Shown here one piece after another: positions 45,186-53,945 of a DNA stretch of 64,000 bases. Source of the stretch: Sphingobium sp. AS12. Its GTDB lineage: Bacteria > Pseudomonadota > Alphaproteobacteria > Sphingomonadales > Sphingomonadaceae. The notes under the pieces are model-generated. The model was given only the letters and a program-made list of their open reading frames with translations, was not told the origin of the DNA and did no database searches. Both the position numbers and the translations under genes were made by a program. The stretch lies in the NCBI RefSeq assembly GCF_019097845.1, contig NZ_JAHRGM010000001.1, positions 310,001 to 374,000 on the forward strand, in the 5' to 3' direction. The stretch's first letter is position 1, and each line of letters begins with the position of its first letter.

Positions 45186-45686
45186 ATGACCCTTGCCACG
45201 ACCCGGTTTTCCTCGCCCGTCGGCATGTTGACGCTGGTAGCCAGCGACGCCGGGCTGGTGGCTGTCCTGTGGGAGGAGGATGATCCTGCGCGGGTGCGTT
45301 TGCCCGCGACAGGGGAGCGGACCGACCATCCGATCCTGCGCCAGACCGCCGATCAACTGGCGGACTATTTCGCGGGGACACGCCAGCAGTTCGACCTGCC
45401 GCTCGATTTCCGGGGGACGGCTTTTCAGCAACGGGTCTGGGCCGCGCTGCTGGCAATCCCGTTCGGGGAAACGCGCAGCTATGGCGCGATTGCCAGCGCG
45501 ATCGGCAAGCCGACCGCATCGCGCGCGGTAGGGGCCGCCAATGGCCGCAACCCGATCTCGATCATCGCGCCCTGCCACCGGGTGGTGGGCAGCAACGGCG
45601 CGCTGACCGGTTTTGCAGGCGGACTGGCGGCCAAGACTTGGCTGATCGAGCATGAGCGACGAGTGAAGGGGGATGCCCGGCCATAG
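45186..45686 (+). CDS. ogt: Methylated-DNA--protein-cysteine S-methyltransferase
   Basis: A 166-residue DNA repair protein with the active-site motif IIAPCHRVVGSNGALTGFAG, whose Cys accepts the methyl group from O6-methylguanine, and the DNA-binding helix GETRSYGAIASAIG. Length fits single-domain Ogt rather than Ada. The start at 45186 (MTLATTRFSS) was preferred; earlier frame is non-conserved. No Ada or AlkB neighbour is seen. Confidence 0.93.
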   Translation: MTLATTRFSSPVGMLTLVASDAGLVAVLWEEDDPARVRLPATGERTDHPILRQTADQLADYFAGTRQQFDLPLDFRGTAFQQRVWAALLAIPFGETRSYGAIASAIGKPTASRAVGAANGRNPISIIAPCHRVVGSNGALTGFAGGLAAKTWLIEHERRVKGDARP

Positions 45687-45742
45687 GCGGTTGCGCCGAT
45701 CGGGTGATCGGCCTAGGCTGGATGATATAAGGAGTCATCGAA

Positions 45743-45763
45743 ATGAACCAGCGTAACCGCTGA
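45743..45763 (+). CDS. Possible 6-codon leader peptide (MNQRNR)
   Basis: A very short frame, ATG AAC CAG CGT AAC CGC TGA, with an excellent ribosome site (AAGGAG, 8 nt spacer) in the 136-nt gap before the dehydrogenase gene. Downstream at 45783-45796 is a small hairpin GCGGA-GCAA-TCCGC with a GNRA-type loop. This looks like a translated leader that could regulate the next gene. I do not recognise it as a known leader; chance is possible. Confidence 0.35.
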   Translation: MNQRNR

Positions 45764-45822
45764 AGCGGCACGACAAATAGTAGCGGAGCAATCCGCCCTT
45801 CTGGCTCTGTTTCGAGATCATC

Positions 45823-46602
45823 ATGCACAAATTGAACAAGAAGATTTGCGTCGTCACCGGCGCTGCGCGCGGCATTGGCCATGCAATCGCCGCGCGTTTT
45901 CATGACGAAGGCGCGACCGTCATCCTGACCGACATCGATGAGGACGCGGGGGCTGCGGCCGCAGCGGAAATCGGCTGCCGGTTTATCGCGCTCGACGTGC
46001 GGGAGGAAGCGGACTGGGCGCGCCTGGCCGATTCTGTCCCGACGATCGACGTCATGGTCAATAATGCGGGCGTGACCGGGTTCGAGCATGGTCGGGTCGC
46101 CCATGATCCTGAACATGCGACGCTGGCCGACTGGCAGGCTGTCCACCGGATCAACCTGGACGGCACATTTTTGGGGTGCCGCTATGCGATCGGCGCGATG
46201 AAGGCGCGCGGCACCGGATCGATCATCAACATGTCGTCGCGGTCGGGGCTGGTGGGTATCCCGCTGGCCGCCGCCTATGCCTCGTCCAAGGCGGCGATCC
46301 GCAACCATAGCAAGTCGGTGGCCCTCTATTGCGCGCAGCAGGGCTGGCGCATCCGCTGCAACTCGATCCATCCCGCCGCGATCCTGACGCCGATGTGGGA
46401 AACCATGATCGGCGACGGCCCGGACCGGGACGACAGGATGGCGGCGATGGTGGCCGACACGCCGCTCAGGCGGTTCGGCATGCCCGATGAGGTCGCGACG
46501 ATTGCGGTGATGCTGGCGTCGGACGAAGCGACCTATATGACCGGGACGGAGGTCAATATTGACGGTGGCCTGCTGGCGGGTTCCGCGGCGGCACCCGGCT
46601 GA
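45823..46602 (+). CDS. Short-chain dehydrogenase/reductase
   Basis: A 259-residue classical SDR: cofactor motif [13 protein letters not shown] (about 11-23), VNNAGVTG, active Ser in INMSSRSG and the YxxxK pair in [15 protein letters not shown], with a C-terminal end [11 protein letters not shown]. It probably uses NAD(H), since an acidic residue (TDIDEDA) follows the second strand. The substrate is unknown. A possible leader ORF precedes it; modC follows after 90 nt. Confidence 0.9.
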   Translation: MHKLNKKICVVTGAARGIGHAIAARFHDEGATVILTDIDEDAGAAAAAEIGCRFIALDVREEADWARLADSVPTIDVMVNNAGVTGFEHGRVAHDPEHATLADWQAVHRINLDGTFLGCRYAIGAMKARGTGSIINMSSRSGLVGIPLAAAYASSKAAIRNHSKSVALYCAQQGWRIRCNSIHPAAILTPMWETMIGDGPDRDDRMAAMVADTPLRRFGMPDEVATIAVMLASDEATYMTGTEVNIDGGLLAGSAAAPG

Positions 46603-46692
46603 TCGGGATGCCATGTTGACGTCTTGGTGGATTGTCCCGCGCCATCGTTGCGCGCTTGCATCGCTGGACAGGATCGGGGCACAAGGGCGGCA

Positions 46693-47376
46693 ATGTCCCT
46701 TCCCCAAACCACTGTGCCAGCCCGTCCTGATCCATCGCCGCCTTCGACCACGTCGACATTTCGCATCGACATCTGGCGCAGCCTTGGTGATCGGCGGATC
46801 GCGTGCCGGGTCGATGCCGGGCCGGGGGTGACCGCGCTGTCCGGCCCGTCGGGGGTGGGCAAGACGACGATACTCAACATGGTCGCCGGGCTGTTGCGGC
46901 CCGATGGCGGCCATATTCATGTGCAGGACGTGCCGCTGTTCGACGGCGCGTTGGGCATCGATGTGCCACCCGAACATCGGCATCTGGGCTATATCTTTCA
47001 GGATGCCCGGCTTTTCCCGCACCTGCGGGTCCGCGGCAACCTGCTCTACGGTATCCGTCATTTGCCAGATGCAGCCGAAGCGCTGGAGGAGATGGCCCGC
47101 TTTCTTGGCATTGCATCACTGCTCGATCGCTGGCCATCGACCCTGTCGATGGGGGAAGCGCAGCGGGTGGCGATTGGCCGTGCCTTGCTGACGCGCCCGT
47201 CCTGCCTGCTGATGGACGAGCCGCTGGCGTCGATCGACCGCGCACGGCGCGCTGATATATTGCAGCTGGTCGAACGGCTGCGGGACGAAGTGGGCGTGCC
47301 GATCCTGTATGTCACCCATGATCTGTCGGAGGCCGAGCGCCTGTCCGCGCATATCGTCCAGATGGATTTTGAATGA
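46693..47376 (+). CDS. modC: Molybdate-type ABC transporter ATP-binding protein, short form
   Basis: A 227-residue ABC ATPase: Walker A GPSGVGKT, Q-loop IFQDARLFPHLRV, signature LSMGEAQRVAIGRAL (Met in place of the second Gly of LSGGE), Walker B CLLMDEPLASID and switch YVTHDLSEAE. The HLRVRGNLLYGI-type phrase and the adjacent modB support a molybdate role. It ends right after the ATPase core (HIVQMDFE) and lacks the C-terminal Mop/TOBE molybdate-binding domain of the 350-residue ModC. The ATG at 46693 follows AAGGGCGG. Confidence 0.82.
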   Translation: MSLPQTTVPARPDPSPPSTTSTFRIDIWRSLGDRRIACRVDAGPGVTALSGPSGVGKTTILNMVAGLLRPDGGHIHVQDVPLFDGALGIDVPPEHRHLGYIFQDARLFPHLRVRGNLLYGIRHLPDAAEALEEMARFLGIASLLDRWPSTLSMGEAQRVAIGRALLTRPSCLLMDEPLASIDRARRADILQLVERLRDEVGVPILYVTHDLSEAERLSAHIVQMDFE

Positions 47377-47413
47377 TGGCTGCCCCTCAGACCATGGACA
47401 GGATCATGCCGTG

Positions 47414-48115
47414 ATGCTGGATCTGCCGCCAGATTACTGGCCGATCATCGCTTTGTCGCTCAAGGTCAGCGCGGTTGCGGTCGGGGCGATGCTGCCGATT
47501 GCGTTCGCGCTGGCCTGGATATTGGCGCGATGGCAGTTTCCCGGCAGGATGTTGCTCGACGCGCTGGTCTATCTGCCGCTGGTCGTGCCACCGGTCGTCA
47601 CCGGCTGGCTGTTGTTGCTCTTGTTCGGCGCGAACGGTCCGGTCGGGCGCTGGCTTGGCGAGTGGTTTGGCATCACCCTGCTGTTCCGCTGGACCGGCGC
47701 AGCCCTTGCCGCCGGGATCATGGCCCTGCCGCTGATGGTGCGGGCGATTCGCCTTTCGATCGAGTCGGTGGACCGACGACTGGAAGGCGCAGCGCGGACG
47801 CTGGGCGCGGGGCCGCTGCGGGTGTTCCTGACCATTTCCCTTCCGCTGTCCCTGCCCGGCGTGCTGGCGGGCGTGATATTGGGCTTTGCCCGGTCGATAG
47901 GCGAATTTGGCGCGACCATCACCTTCGTGTCCGATATCCCCGGCGAAACCCGCACGCTGCCGATCGCCATCTACGCGGCGCTGCAAGCCCCCGGCGCGGA
48001 AGCCGTTGTGACGCGGCTTGCCATCGCGTCGATCCTGTTGTCGCTGACCGCCCTGCTATTGTCCGAAGTGCTGGCCAGACGCATGGGGGCGGGGGTCCGA
48101 AGCTATCGGGCATGA
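47414..48115 (+). CDS. modB: Molybdate ABC transporter permease
   Basis: A 233-residue permease with about five membrane helices and the EAA-type loop VDRRLEGAARTLGAGPLRVF, then GFARSIGEFGATITFVSDIPGETRTLP, the strongly conserved ModB phrase. It forms the channel for molybdate or tungstate with ModC. It follows modC by 37 nt, the reverse of the usual modABC order, and no modA binding-protein gene is in the neighbourhood. ATG 47414 is preceded by an in-frame GTG. Confidence 0.9.
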   Translation: MLDLPPDYWPIIALSLKVSAVAVGAMLPIAFALAWILARWQFPGRMLLDALVYLPLVVPPVVTGWLLLLLFGANGPVGRWLGEWFGITLLFRWTGAALAAGIMALPLMVRAIRLSIESVDRRLEGAARTLGAGPLRVFLTISLPLSLPGVLAGVILGFARSIGEFGATITFVSDIPGETRTLPIAIYAALQAPGAEAVVTRLAIASILLSLTALLLSEVLARRMGAGVRSYRA

Positions 48116-48155
48116 GGCACCCGGCATCAGGTAGAGCGGCTTGATTGCGTTGTAA

Positions 48156-48232
48156 TGGTGCACCCAAGTGGATTCGAACCACTGGCCTTTGCCTTCGGAG
48201 GGCAACGCTCTATCCAGCTGAGCTATGGGTGC
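48156..48232 (-). tRNA. tRNA-Arg (anticodon CCG)
   Basis: A 77-nt tRNA with encoded CCA. Acceptor GCACCCA pairs with TGGGTGC; the anticodon loop CTCCGAA between TTGCC and GGCAA gives CCG, reading CGG codons. The T-arm GTGGTTCGAATCCAC is standard. Confidence 0.97.
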
Positions 48233-48291
48233 GCGACGCTGGCTGGTAAGCCGTGTCAGACAGGCCGCTTAGCAAAGGCCGTTCGTCCGCG

Positions 48292-48313
48292 CCAGCGGCA
48301 AAATCGCCGCTGG
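48292..48313 (-). terminator. Hairpin just after the small secreted protein gene
   Basis: Stem CCAGCGGC / GCCGCTGG with a 6-nt loop, 6 nt past the stop on the minus strand; no T-run follows, so termination is uncertain. Confidence 0.35.
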
Positions 48314-48319
48314 GCCATC

Positions 48320-48697
48320 TTATTTCGGTGCTTTCTGCATCGGCTGGAATTTGCCCAGGCCGCAGCTGGCACCCGGTTGCAGGCCAGGACCATTATTCCA
48401 CAGCACGGTGATGATATCGACCGAACAGAGCTGGGAGAGACTGGTGCGGTAGGAAAAGCGCTTCTCAAATCCCAGGCTGGGGCAGCTGTTGGGCAGGGTG
48501 TTGCGGTAGATTTTATTGCCGTTCATGATGAAGTCGATGGTGCGGTCATCGCGGACATTGGTTGAGCGGATCGACGTCAGTGGCACGCAGTCGAGCGTTT
48601 TGCCGCCGGTCGGGACATAGGGGTCGGGCGCGGTCTTGGCGATGGCGGGGGTGACGGCGCAGGCCAGCGCGAGACCCAAAGCGAGACGGACGGACAT
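48320..48697 (-). CDS. Small secreted protein of unknown function
   Basis: A 125-residue protein with a clear signal peptide ([20 protein letters not shown]) and four cysteines in the mature part (CVPL, SCPS, LCSV, SCGL) that could form two disulphides. It contains [20 protein letters not shown], a pattern I recall from small exported proteins in sphingomonads (possibly the DUF6491 group); this is not certain. It probably folds in the periplasm. No functional link to neighbours is visible. Confidence 0.72.
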   Translation of the reverse strand: MSVRLALGLALACAVTPAIAKTAPDPYVPTGGKTLDCVPLTSIRSTNVRDDRTIDFIMNGNKIYRNTLPNSCPSLGFEKRFSYRTSLSQLCSVDIITVLWNNGPGLQPGASCGLGKFQPMQKAPK

Positions 48698-48797
48698 GCT
48701 TTCTCTCCTTCGATTGCGTTTGAACGAATCGACGTCGCAGGACGATGAAACCCGTCTCTAGCGCGCCGGGCCTGAACCCAGGAAGAACAGCGCGGGT

Positions 48798-49439
48798 TCA
48801 GGCGGGCGGCGGGGTCTTGGGCTTGAAGCGGCACAGGTCGGCGACCGGGCAGCGCCAGCATTCGGGTTTGCGTGCCTTGCAGATATAGCGGCCGTGGAGG
48901 ATCAGCCAGTGATGGGCGTCGCGGCGGAACGGCTGGGGGACGCGCTTGTCGAGTTTTGTTTCCACAGCTAGCACGGTCTTGCCGGGGGCCAGCCCGGTGC
49001 GGTTGCCGACGCGGAAGATGTGGGTGTCGACCGCGAACGTCTCCTGCCCGAAGGCGGTGTTGACGACGACATTGGCGGTCTTGCGTCCGACGCCGGGCAG
49101 GGTCGTCAGCGTGTCGCGATCCTGCGGCACTTCCCCGCCGAAATCGCGGACCAATATGTCTGACAGGGCAATGACATTCTTCGCCTTGGTATTGAACAGG
49201 CCGATGGTGCGGATATGGGTTTTTAGGCCTTCCTCGCCAAGGTCCACCATCTGCTGGGGCGTGGTGACGTCCATGAATAGGGCGCGGGTCGCCTTGTTGA
49301 CGCCGACGTCCGTGGCTTGCGCCGAAAGCGTGACCGCGACCAGCAGCTGGTAGGGATTGCCATATTCCAGCTCGGTCACCGGCGCGGGATTGGCTTCGGC
49401 CAGGCGGCTGAAAAAGTCGAAGATTTGCGCCTTGTTCAT
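48798..49439 (-). CDS. nth: Endonuclease III (DNA glycosylase/AP lyase)
   Basis: A 213-residue base-excision repair enzyme. Helix-hairpin-helix LPGVGRKTANVV, catalytic Lys within it and Asp in VDTHIFRVGNR, and the 4Fe-4S ligands in CKARKPECWRCPVADLC (C-x6-C-x2-C-x5-C) are all intact. It removes oxidised pyrimidines and nicks the abasic site. The start 49439 (MNKAQIF) lies 5 nt after the dapB stop. Confidence 0.95.
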   Translation of the reverse strand: MNKAQIFDFFSRLAEANPAPVTELEYGNPYQLLVAVTLSAQATDVGVNKATRALFMDVTTPQQMVDLGEEGLKTHIRTIGLFNTKAKNVIALSDILVRDFGGEVPQDRDTLTTLPGVGRKTANVVVNTAFGQETFAVDTHIFRVGNRTGLAPGKTVLAVETKLDKRVPQPFRRDAHHWLILHGRYICKARKPECWRCPVADLCRFKPKTPPPA

Positions 49440-49444
49440 GGGCG

Positions 49445-50209
49445 TCAGAGACCCAATACGCCCTTCATGTCGTAGCGCCCGACGCTCTGGCTGATCAGCC
49501 ATTGCGCGCCCTTGACCGCGCCGCGCGCGAAGATGGTGCGGTTTTCGGCGCGGTGGCCGATTTCTATGCGTTCGCCTTCAGCCGCGAAGATGACCTGATG
49601 GTCGCCCGCGACCGATCCGCCACGCAGGGCGGCAAAGCCGATCGCGCCCTGCGCCCGCGCGCCGGTGATGCCGTCGCGGCCGCGTTCGCTATGGTCGGCG
49701 AGCGTAATGCCGCGTCCGCGCGCGGCGGCTTCGCCCAGCAGCAGGGCGGTGCCGGAGGGCGCGTCAACCTTGTGCCGGTGGTGCATCTCGACAATCTCGA
49801 TATCCCAGTCGTCGCCAAGGCCGGCTGCGGCCTGTTCCACCAGCGCGGCGAGCAGGTTGACGCCGAGCGAGGTGTTGCCGGTCTGGAGGATGGGGATCAT
49901 CGCGGCGGCTTCGTCGATCAGGGCGTGGTGGACGGATTCGAGGCCAGTGGTGCCGATCAGGATCGGCTTGTTGGCGGCAATGCAGACATCGAGATGGACA
50001 GAGAGAGCGCCGGGCACGGAGAAGTCGATCAGCACGTCGCTGCGCTGTGCCAGTTCCAGCGGATCGGTGGTGATGGCGATGCCCGGTGCGATCTCGCCGC
50101 TGCCGTCGCGGTCGGTGCCGCCTGCTATGCCAAGGCCTGCGTCTGCGGCGACCTGCGCGATGGCGCGGCCCATGCGGCCTGCGGCCCCGAAAATCCCGAT
50201 AGTCGTCAT
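49445..50209 (-). CDS. dapB: 4-hydroxy-tetrahydrodipicolinate reductase
   Basis: A 254-residue enzyme of lysine and diaminopimelate synthesis. NAD(P) motif GIFGAAGRMGRAI at the N-terminus and catalytic EMHHRHKVDAPSGTA at about 152-166 are intact. The start 50209 (MTTIGIFG) was chosen at the Rossmann strand. It is followed closely by nth. Confidence 0.95.
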   Translation of the reverse strand: MTTIGIFGAAGRMGRAIAQVAADAGLGIAGGTDRDGSGEIAPGIAITTDPLELAQRSDVLIDFSVPGALSVHLDVCIAANKPILIGTTGLESVHHALIDEAAAMIPILQTGNTSLGVNLLAALVEQAAAGLGDDWDIEIVEMHHRHKVDAPSGTALLLGEAAARGRGITLADHSERGRDGITGARAQGAIGFAALRGGSVAGDHQVIFAAEGERIEIGHRAENRTIFARGAVKGAQWLISQSVGRYDMKGVLGL

Positions 50210-50274
50210 GATCGCCCCGTTCGCACTTAGTTGCTGTGGCCGATGCCAGAGCGGCAGCGCTTTGTCATTATCGT

Positions 50275-50997
50275 TCAATAGCGCTCGCCACCGCAGGCGA
50301 TGCGCCCGGTGCCGCGATTGTCGACCGAGCAGGCGGGCTTGCCGTTGACGGTGACGTCGCCGGAGCCGGTGGCGGTGATCTTGGCAGTGACATCGGCAGT
50401 GAGGGCGATGCTGCCCGGCCCGTCATTGGCAAGGGTCGCCTGGCGCGCGCGCAGGGCGTCGCCAGCGACCGCGCCCGGCCCGGAGACGCGGATATTGGCG
50501 ACGCCGGTTCGTCCGGTCAGGGTCGCGCGGCCACCGCCCGCCAGCGACAGGTCGATCCGGTCGAGATCGACCGCCGCCACACTCACGTCGCCATTGCCGC
50601 CCAGCACAATATCGCCGCGCAATCCCTTCATCCGGCTGACCGTTACCGATCCGCCGCCTGTCAGGACGATGCGGGAAAGATCGCCGGTGGAGAGGCGCAG
50701 GGTCGCTGCGCCGCCGCTTTTTTCACCGGGCCGCGGGCGGATCATGGTGATAGTCAGCAGGCGGCCGGAGACGGTGACGTTCAGCCGGTCGAGCAGCGCC
50801 TGATCCCCCTCCGCGCGGGCCGATGCGCCAGCACCAGTGGTGATGACGACGCTGACCGGTGCGTCGAGCCGGATCGCGTCGAAGCTGGTGATCGTATAGC
50901 CGCGCGTCGCCGCCGCTGCGGGCGTCGCGATCAGGAGTGCTGCGCCGGTCAGGGCGCGCAGCGCGCCTCGCCCGGTCCTGTGCGTTTGATTGTACAT
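50275..50997 (-). CDS. Exported GIN-domain (DUF2807) protein
   Basis: A 240-residue protein with a signal peptide (LTGAALLIATPAAAA) and a right-handed beta-helix-like GIN domain: repeated short strands such as IVLTGGGSVTVSR, LRGDIVLGGNGDVSVAA and ISGPGAVAG. Two Cys near the end (PACSVD, RIACGG) could form a disulphide. Function of the family is unknown; adhesion or envelope roles have been proposed. Its start lies 49 nt inside the upstream paralogue. Confidence 0.82.
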   Translation of the reverse strand: MYNQTHRTGRGALRALTGAALLIATPAAAATRGYTITSFDAIRLDAPVSVVITTGAGASARAEGDQALLDRLNVTVSGRLLTITMIRPRPGEKSGGAATLRLSTGDLSRIVLTGGGSVTVSRMKGLRGDIVLGGNGDVSVAAVDLDRIDLSLAGGGRATLTGRTGVANIRVSGPGAVAGDALRARQATLANDGPGSIALTADVTAKITATGSGDVTVNGKPACSVDNRGTGRIACGGERY

Positions 50998-51698
50998 TGC
51001 GCCTTGCCCTTCACCGTCACGTCGCCCGGCCCCATGATGCTGATAGCGACCGCGCCGTCCGACGCAAAGGCAATGTCACCCACACCCAGGATCGACACGT
51101 CGGCCTTGCCCAGTGTGAGGCCGTCGGCGTCGATATCGCCCGCGCCGGCGATGGCGAGTTTGCCTTCATCTGCGGTGCCGGAAATCTTGACCGATCCTGC
51201 GCCGGTGATGTCGGTTTTCAGGCTGCGCAATTTGACCGCGCCAATGTCGAAATCGCCAGCGCCGGTGAGCGACAGGTCGAGGGCGTCGCCCTCCGCCCGG
51301 TCGAGCGTGAAATCGCCCGCGCCGGTCAAAGCAGCGGCGCGGATGGCTGGCATGGTGACGCGGATGGTCGCGCCCTCATTATCGTCCTTGCGGCCCCAGT
51401 TCCAGTTGCCGTTCGACTTGCGGCCGATGACCAGCCGGTCGCCCTTGACCATGATGTCGAGCTGTTCGATCGCCTTGGGATCACCCTCTGCCTTGACGGA
51501 ATAGCTGTCGCCGATCGTCACGGCGACATCGTCCGGGCCAGTGGCGTCGATCGCGGTGAAATTTTTGAGCGTCGACCAGTCCTGCGTCGCGCTTGCATTG
51601 GATGCGGGCGCGGTGTCATCGGCGTGGCGCGAGCAGGCGGCGGTCGAGAGGGCGAGTCCAGCGACGAACAGGGCGGACAAAGTCGGGGAATGGGGCAT
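50949..51698 (-). CDS. GIN-domain (DUF2807) lipoprotein
   Basis: A 249-residue lipoprotein (lipobox LSTAAC, Cys about residue 22) with the same GIN repeat pattern: ALTGAGDFTLDRA, LSLTGAGDFDIGAV, DITGAGSVKISGT, AIAGAGDIDADG, each carrying GxGD/S. It also ends with a two-Cys segment (AQCTIKRTG, EARCAP). Several ATGs occur in a row (51698-51710); GGAG sits 6 nt before the one at 51698. It overlaps the second GIN gene by 49 nt. Confidence 0.82.
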   Translation of the reverse strand: MPHSPTLSALFVAGLALSTAACSRHADDTAPASNASATQDWSTLKNFTAIDATGPDDVAVTIGDSYSVKAEGDPKAIEQLDIMVKGDRLVIGRKSNGNWNWGRKDDNEGATIRVTMPAIRAAALTGAGDFTLDRAEGDALDLSLTGAGDFDIGAVKLRSLKTDITGAGSVKISGTADEGKLAIAGAGDIDADGLTLGKADVSILGVGDIAFASDGAVAISIMGPGDVTVKGKAQCTIKRTGPGEARCAP

Positions 51699-51812
51699 CA
51701 TCATCTCCATACTGTATTGCCAAGTTAATACACGTTCGCGGTGGTGGTTCCAAGCCCCCTTGTTCGTCGGACAGGATCGGGCAAGATAGCAACCAGAATT
51801 GAGCGGAGTAGC

Positions 51813-53408
51813 ATGAGTATGCGCGGCCTTTCCTTCGGCATATCCCTGATCGCGTTGATGGTCGGCAGCACCGCGCTGGCCGAGGTGGAAGGGGATAAGG
51901 GCGCGCGATGGTGGGCGCATGTCGAGGCGCTGGCGAATGATGCGATGGAAGGGCGCGGCACCGGGACGCCCGGCTATGACAAGGCGGCATCCTATGTGAT
52001 CGGCCAGTTTCAGGCGATGGGCCTGAAGCCCGCTGGCACGCAGGGCTATCGCCAGCCGGTCGCCTTTGTCGAGCAGCGGATCGTGTCGGACAAGTCGAGC
52101 GCGGCGCTGGTGGGGCCGCAGGGGGTGGTGCCGCTGGCGGTGCCGGGCGATCTGATCTTCGGCGGCGGGGGCGGGCCGGTGCCCGAAAACATCGACGCGC
52201 CACTGGTTTTCGCGGGCTATGGCCTGCATTTGCCCGAAGCGGGGCATGATGATTTTGCCGGGCTGGATTTGAAGGGAAAGATCGTCGTCGTGCTGTCGGG
52301 TGGTCCGGCGAGCCTGTCGGGCGCACTCAAATCCCATGCGCGGTCGGAACGGTCGCACTGGCTGGCGGAGCAGGGCGCGCTGGGGCTGATTACTTTGGTG
52401 ACGCCCAAGCAGGTGGAGATTCCCTGGGACCGGCGGATCGCCCTGTCGGGCGCGCCTGCGCTTTATTATAGCGATGTCAGTTTGCGGGATACGCAGACGC
52501 CGTTTCTGGGGGCGCAGATGGACCCGGCCAAGTCGGATCTGCTGTTTGCCGGGTCGGGGCAGGATTTTGGCGCGATTGCGGCGGCGGCGGATGCTTCTGC
52601 GCCGGTCGCATCCTTTCCGTTAGCGGTGCGACTGAAGGCGCAGGTGAGTGCGACGCGGGCCGAATTGTCATCGCCCAATCTGGTTGCGGTGCTGCCCGGC
52701 AGCGATCCCAAGCTGCGGCATGACTATGTCGTGCTGTCGGCGCATCTGGACGGCTATGGCGTCGGCACGCCGATCAAGGGGGACGCCATTTATAATGGCG
52801 CGTTCGACAATGCGTCGGGGGTCGCCAGCCTGTTGGAGATTGGTCGCGCGCTCAAAGCCAGCAAGGTGAAGCCCAAACGGTCGATCCTGTTCGCCATCGT
52901 TACGGCGGAGGAGAAGGGGTTGCTGGGCGCCCGCTATTTTGCGCGCCGCCCGACCGTGCCGCAGAAAAGCATCGTCGCCGACCTGAATTTCGACATGGCG
53001 CTGCCGATATTCCCGCTGACCAGCGTGACGCCGATCGGCTATGATCAAAGCTCGCTGGGCAAGGATGCCGAGGCCGTGAGCGCGGCGATGAACCTGCCGA
53101 TCACCCCCGATCCCTTCCCCGACCGCAACGTGTTCATCCGGTCGGACCAATATGCCTTCATCCGCGAAGGCATTCCCGCGCTGTTCTTCAAATATGGGTT
53201 CAAGGCCGGAACGCCCGAAGCGGCCACCGAAAAGGCGTGGCGGGCGAATATCTACCATTCGCCCTTCGACGATCTGAACCAGCCGGTGATGCCCGCCGAG
53301 AGCGCGAAGCTGAACGACTATGTGACGGCGGTGACGTTGAGGGTGGCCAATGGCGCGGCGCGGCCAAGCTGGAATGGGGACAGTTTCTTTCGGCGGTTTG
53401 CAAAGTAG
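51813..53408 (+). CDS. Secreted M28 family zinc peptidase
   Basis: A 531-residue protein with a signal peptide (about 1-22, ends STALA). The co-catalytic zinc ligands are LSAHLDGYG (His), NGAFDNASG (Asp), TAEEKGLLGARYF (Glu), DLNFDM (Asp) and IYHSPFDDL (His); a PA-like insert (LVFAGYGLHLPEAGHDDFAG) lies at about 130-180. It is an exported aminopeptidase-type enzyme. ATG 51813 was preferred over 51741 because the signal begins there. Confidence 0.9.
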   Translation: MSMRGLSFGISLIALMVGSTALAEVEGDKGARWWAHVEALANDAMEGRGTGTPGYDKAASYVIGQFQAMGLKPAGTQGYRQPVAFVEQRIVSDKSSAALVGPQGVVPLAVPGDLIFGGGGGPVPENIDAPLVFAGYGLHLPEAGHDDFAGLDLKGKIVVVLSGGPASLSGALKSHARSERSHWLAEQGALGLITLVTPKQVEIPWDRRIALSGAPALYYSDVSLRDTQTPFLGAQMDPAKSDLLFAGSGQDFGAIAAAADASAPVASFPLAVRLKAQVSATRAELSSPNLVAVLPGSDPKLRHDYVVLSAHLDGYGVGTPIKGDAIYNGAFDNASGVASLLEIGRALKASKVKPKRSILFAIVTAEEKGLLGARYFARRPTVPQKSIVADLNFDMALPIFPLTSVTPIGYDQSSLGKDAEAVSAAMNLPITPDPFPDRNVFIRSDQYAFIREGIPALFFKYGFKAGTPEAATEKAWRANIYHSPFDDLNQPVMPAESAKLNDYVTAVTLRVANGAARPSWNGDSFFRRFAK

Positions 53409-53414
53409 CGGCGG

Positions 53415-53801
53415 TCAGGGCGTCGGCTGCTCATAAAGTTCGAGCGGCAGCCCGTCAGGGTCGGTGAAGAAAGTGAAGCGCTGGCCGGTATATTCATCGA
53501 TCCGGATCGGTTCGCACGCGACCCCGGCGGCGTCGAGCCGCGCTACCTCCGCATCGATATTGGCGATGGTGAAGGCAAGGTGTCGCAGGCCGCAGGCTTC
53601 CGGGCGGCTTATGCGGGCAGGCGGGTTGGGGAAGGAAAATAGTTCGATCTGGGCATTGCCCGCGTCCAGATCGCACTTCCACGACTGGCGTTCGGCGCGC
53701 CAGACTTCGCGGATCACCGGCAATTGCAATATGTCGCGGTAAAAGGCGCGAGAGCCGGCATAGTCGGAACAGATGATGGCTATGTGATGGACGGTGCGCA
53801 T
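53415..53801 (-). CDS. VOC (glyoxalase/dioxygenase-fold) protein, GloA2/YaeR-like
   Basis: A 128-residue VOC protein with two beta-alpha-beta-beta-beta units. Likely metal ligands are His in VHHIAIIC, Glu in AQIELFSFPNPP, His in LRHLAFT and Glu in LPLELYE. The SFPNPPARISRPEACGLRHL phrase resembles the YaeR/GloA2 group. The reaction is unknown. It converges on the M28 gene with a 6-nt gap. Confidence 0.85.
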   Translation of the reverse strand: MRTVHHIAIICSDYAGSRAFYRDILQLPVIREVWRAERQSWKCDLDAGNAQIELFSFPNPPARISRPEACGLRHLAFTIANIDAEVARLDAAGVACEPIRIDEYTGQRFTFFTDPDGLPLELYEQPTP

Positions 53802-53945
53802 GGGCGGCTTCTAGGATATCGGCAGGATCGTGGGAATGGGGGACCGGATTGGATAGTCCCTATTCTTTCCGGGCGGAGGAGCGCGACGTCCCCTGTTTGA
53901 TCACTCCTGCTTGATCCCCCGCTCGACCGCGCCTAGACCCGCGCC

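Noticed and set aside
42592-45519. A 975-codon minus-strand open frame over the RND operon
   Set aside because: Arg/Gln/His-rich composition without any domain; it lies opposite strongly conserved efflux genes, so it is a GC-driven shadow.
48155-48565. Plus-strand frame starting [17 protein letters not shown]
   Set aside because: It is the reverse-strand reading of tRNA-Arg and then antisense to the small secreted protein gene.
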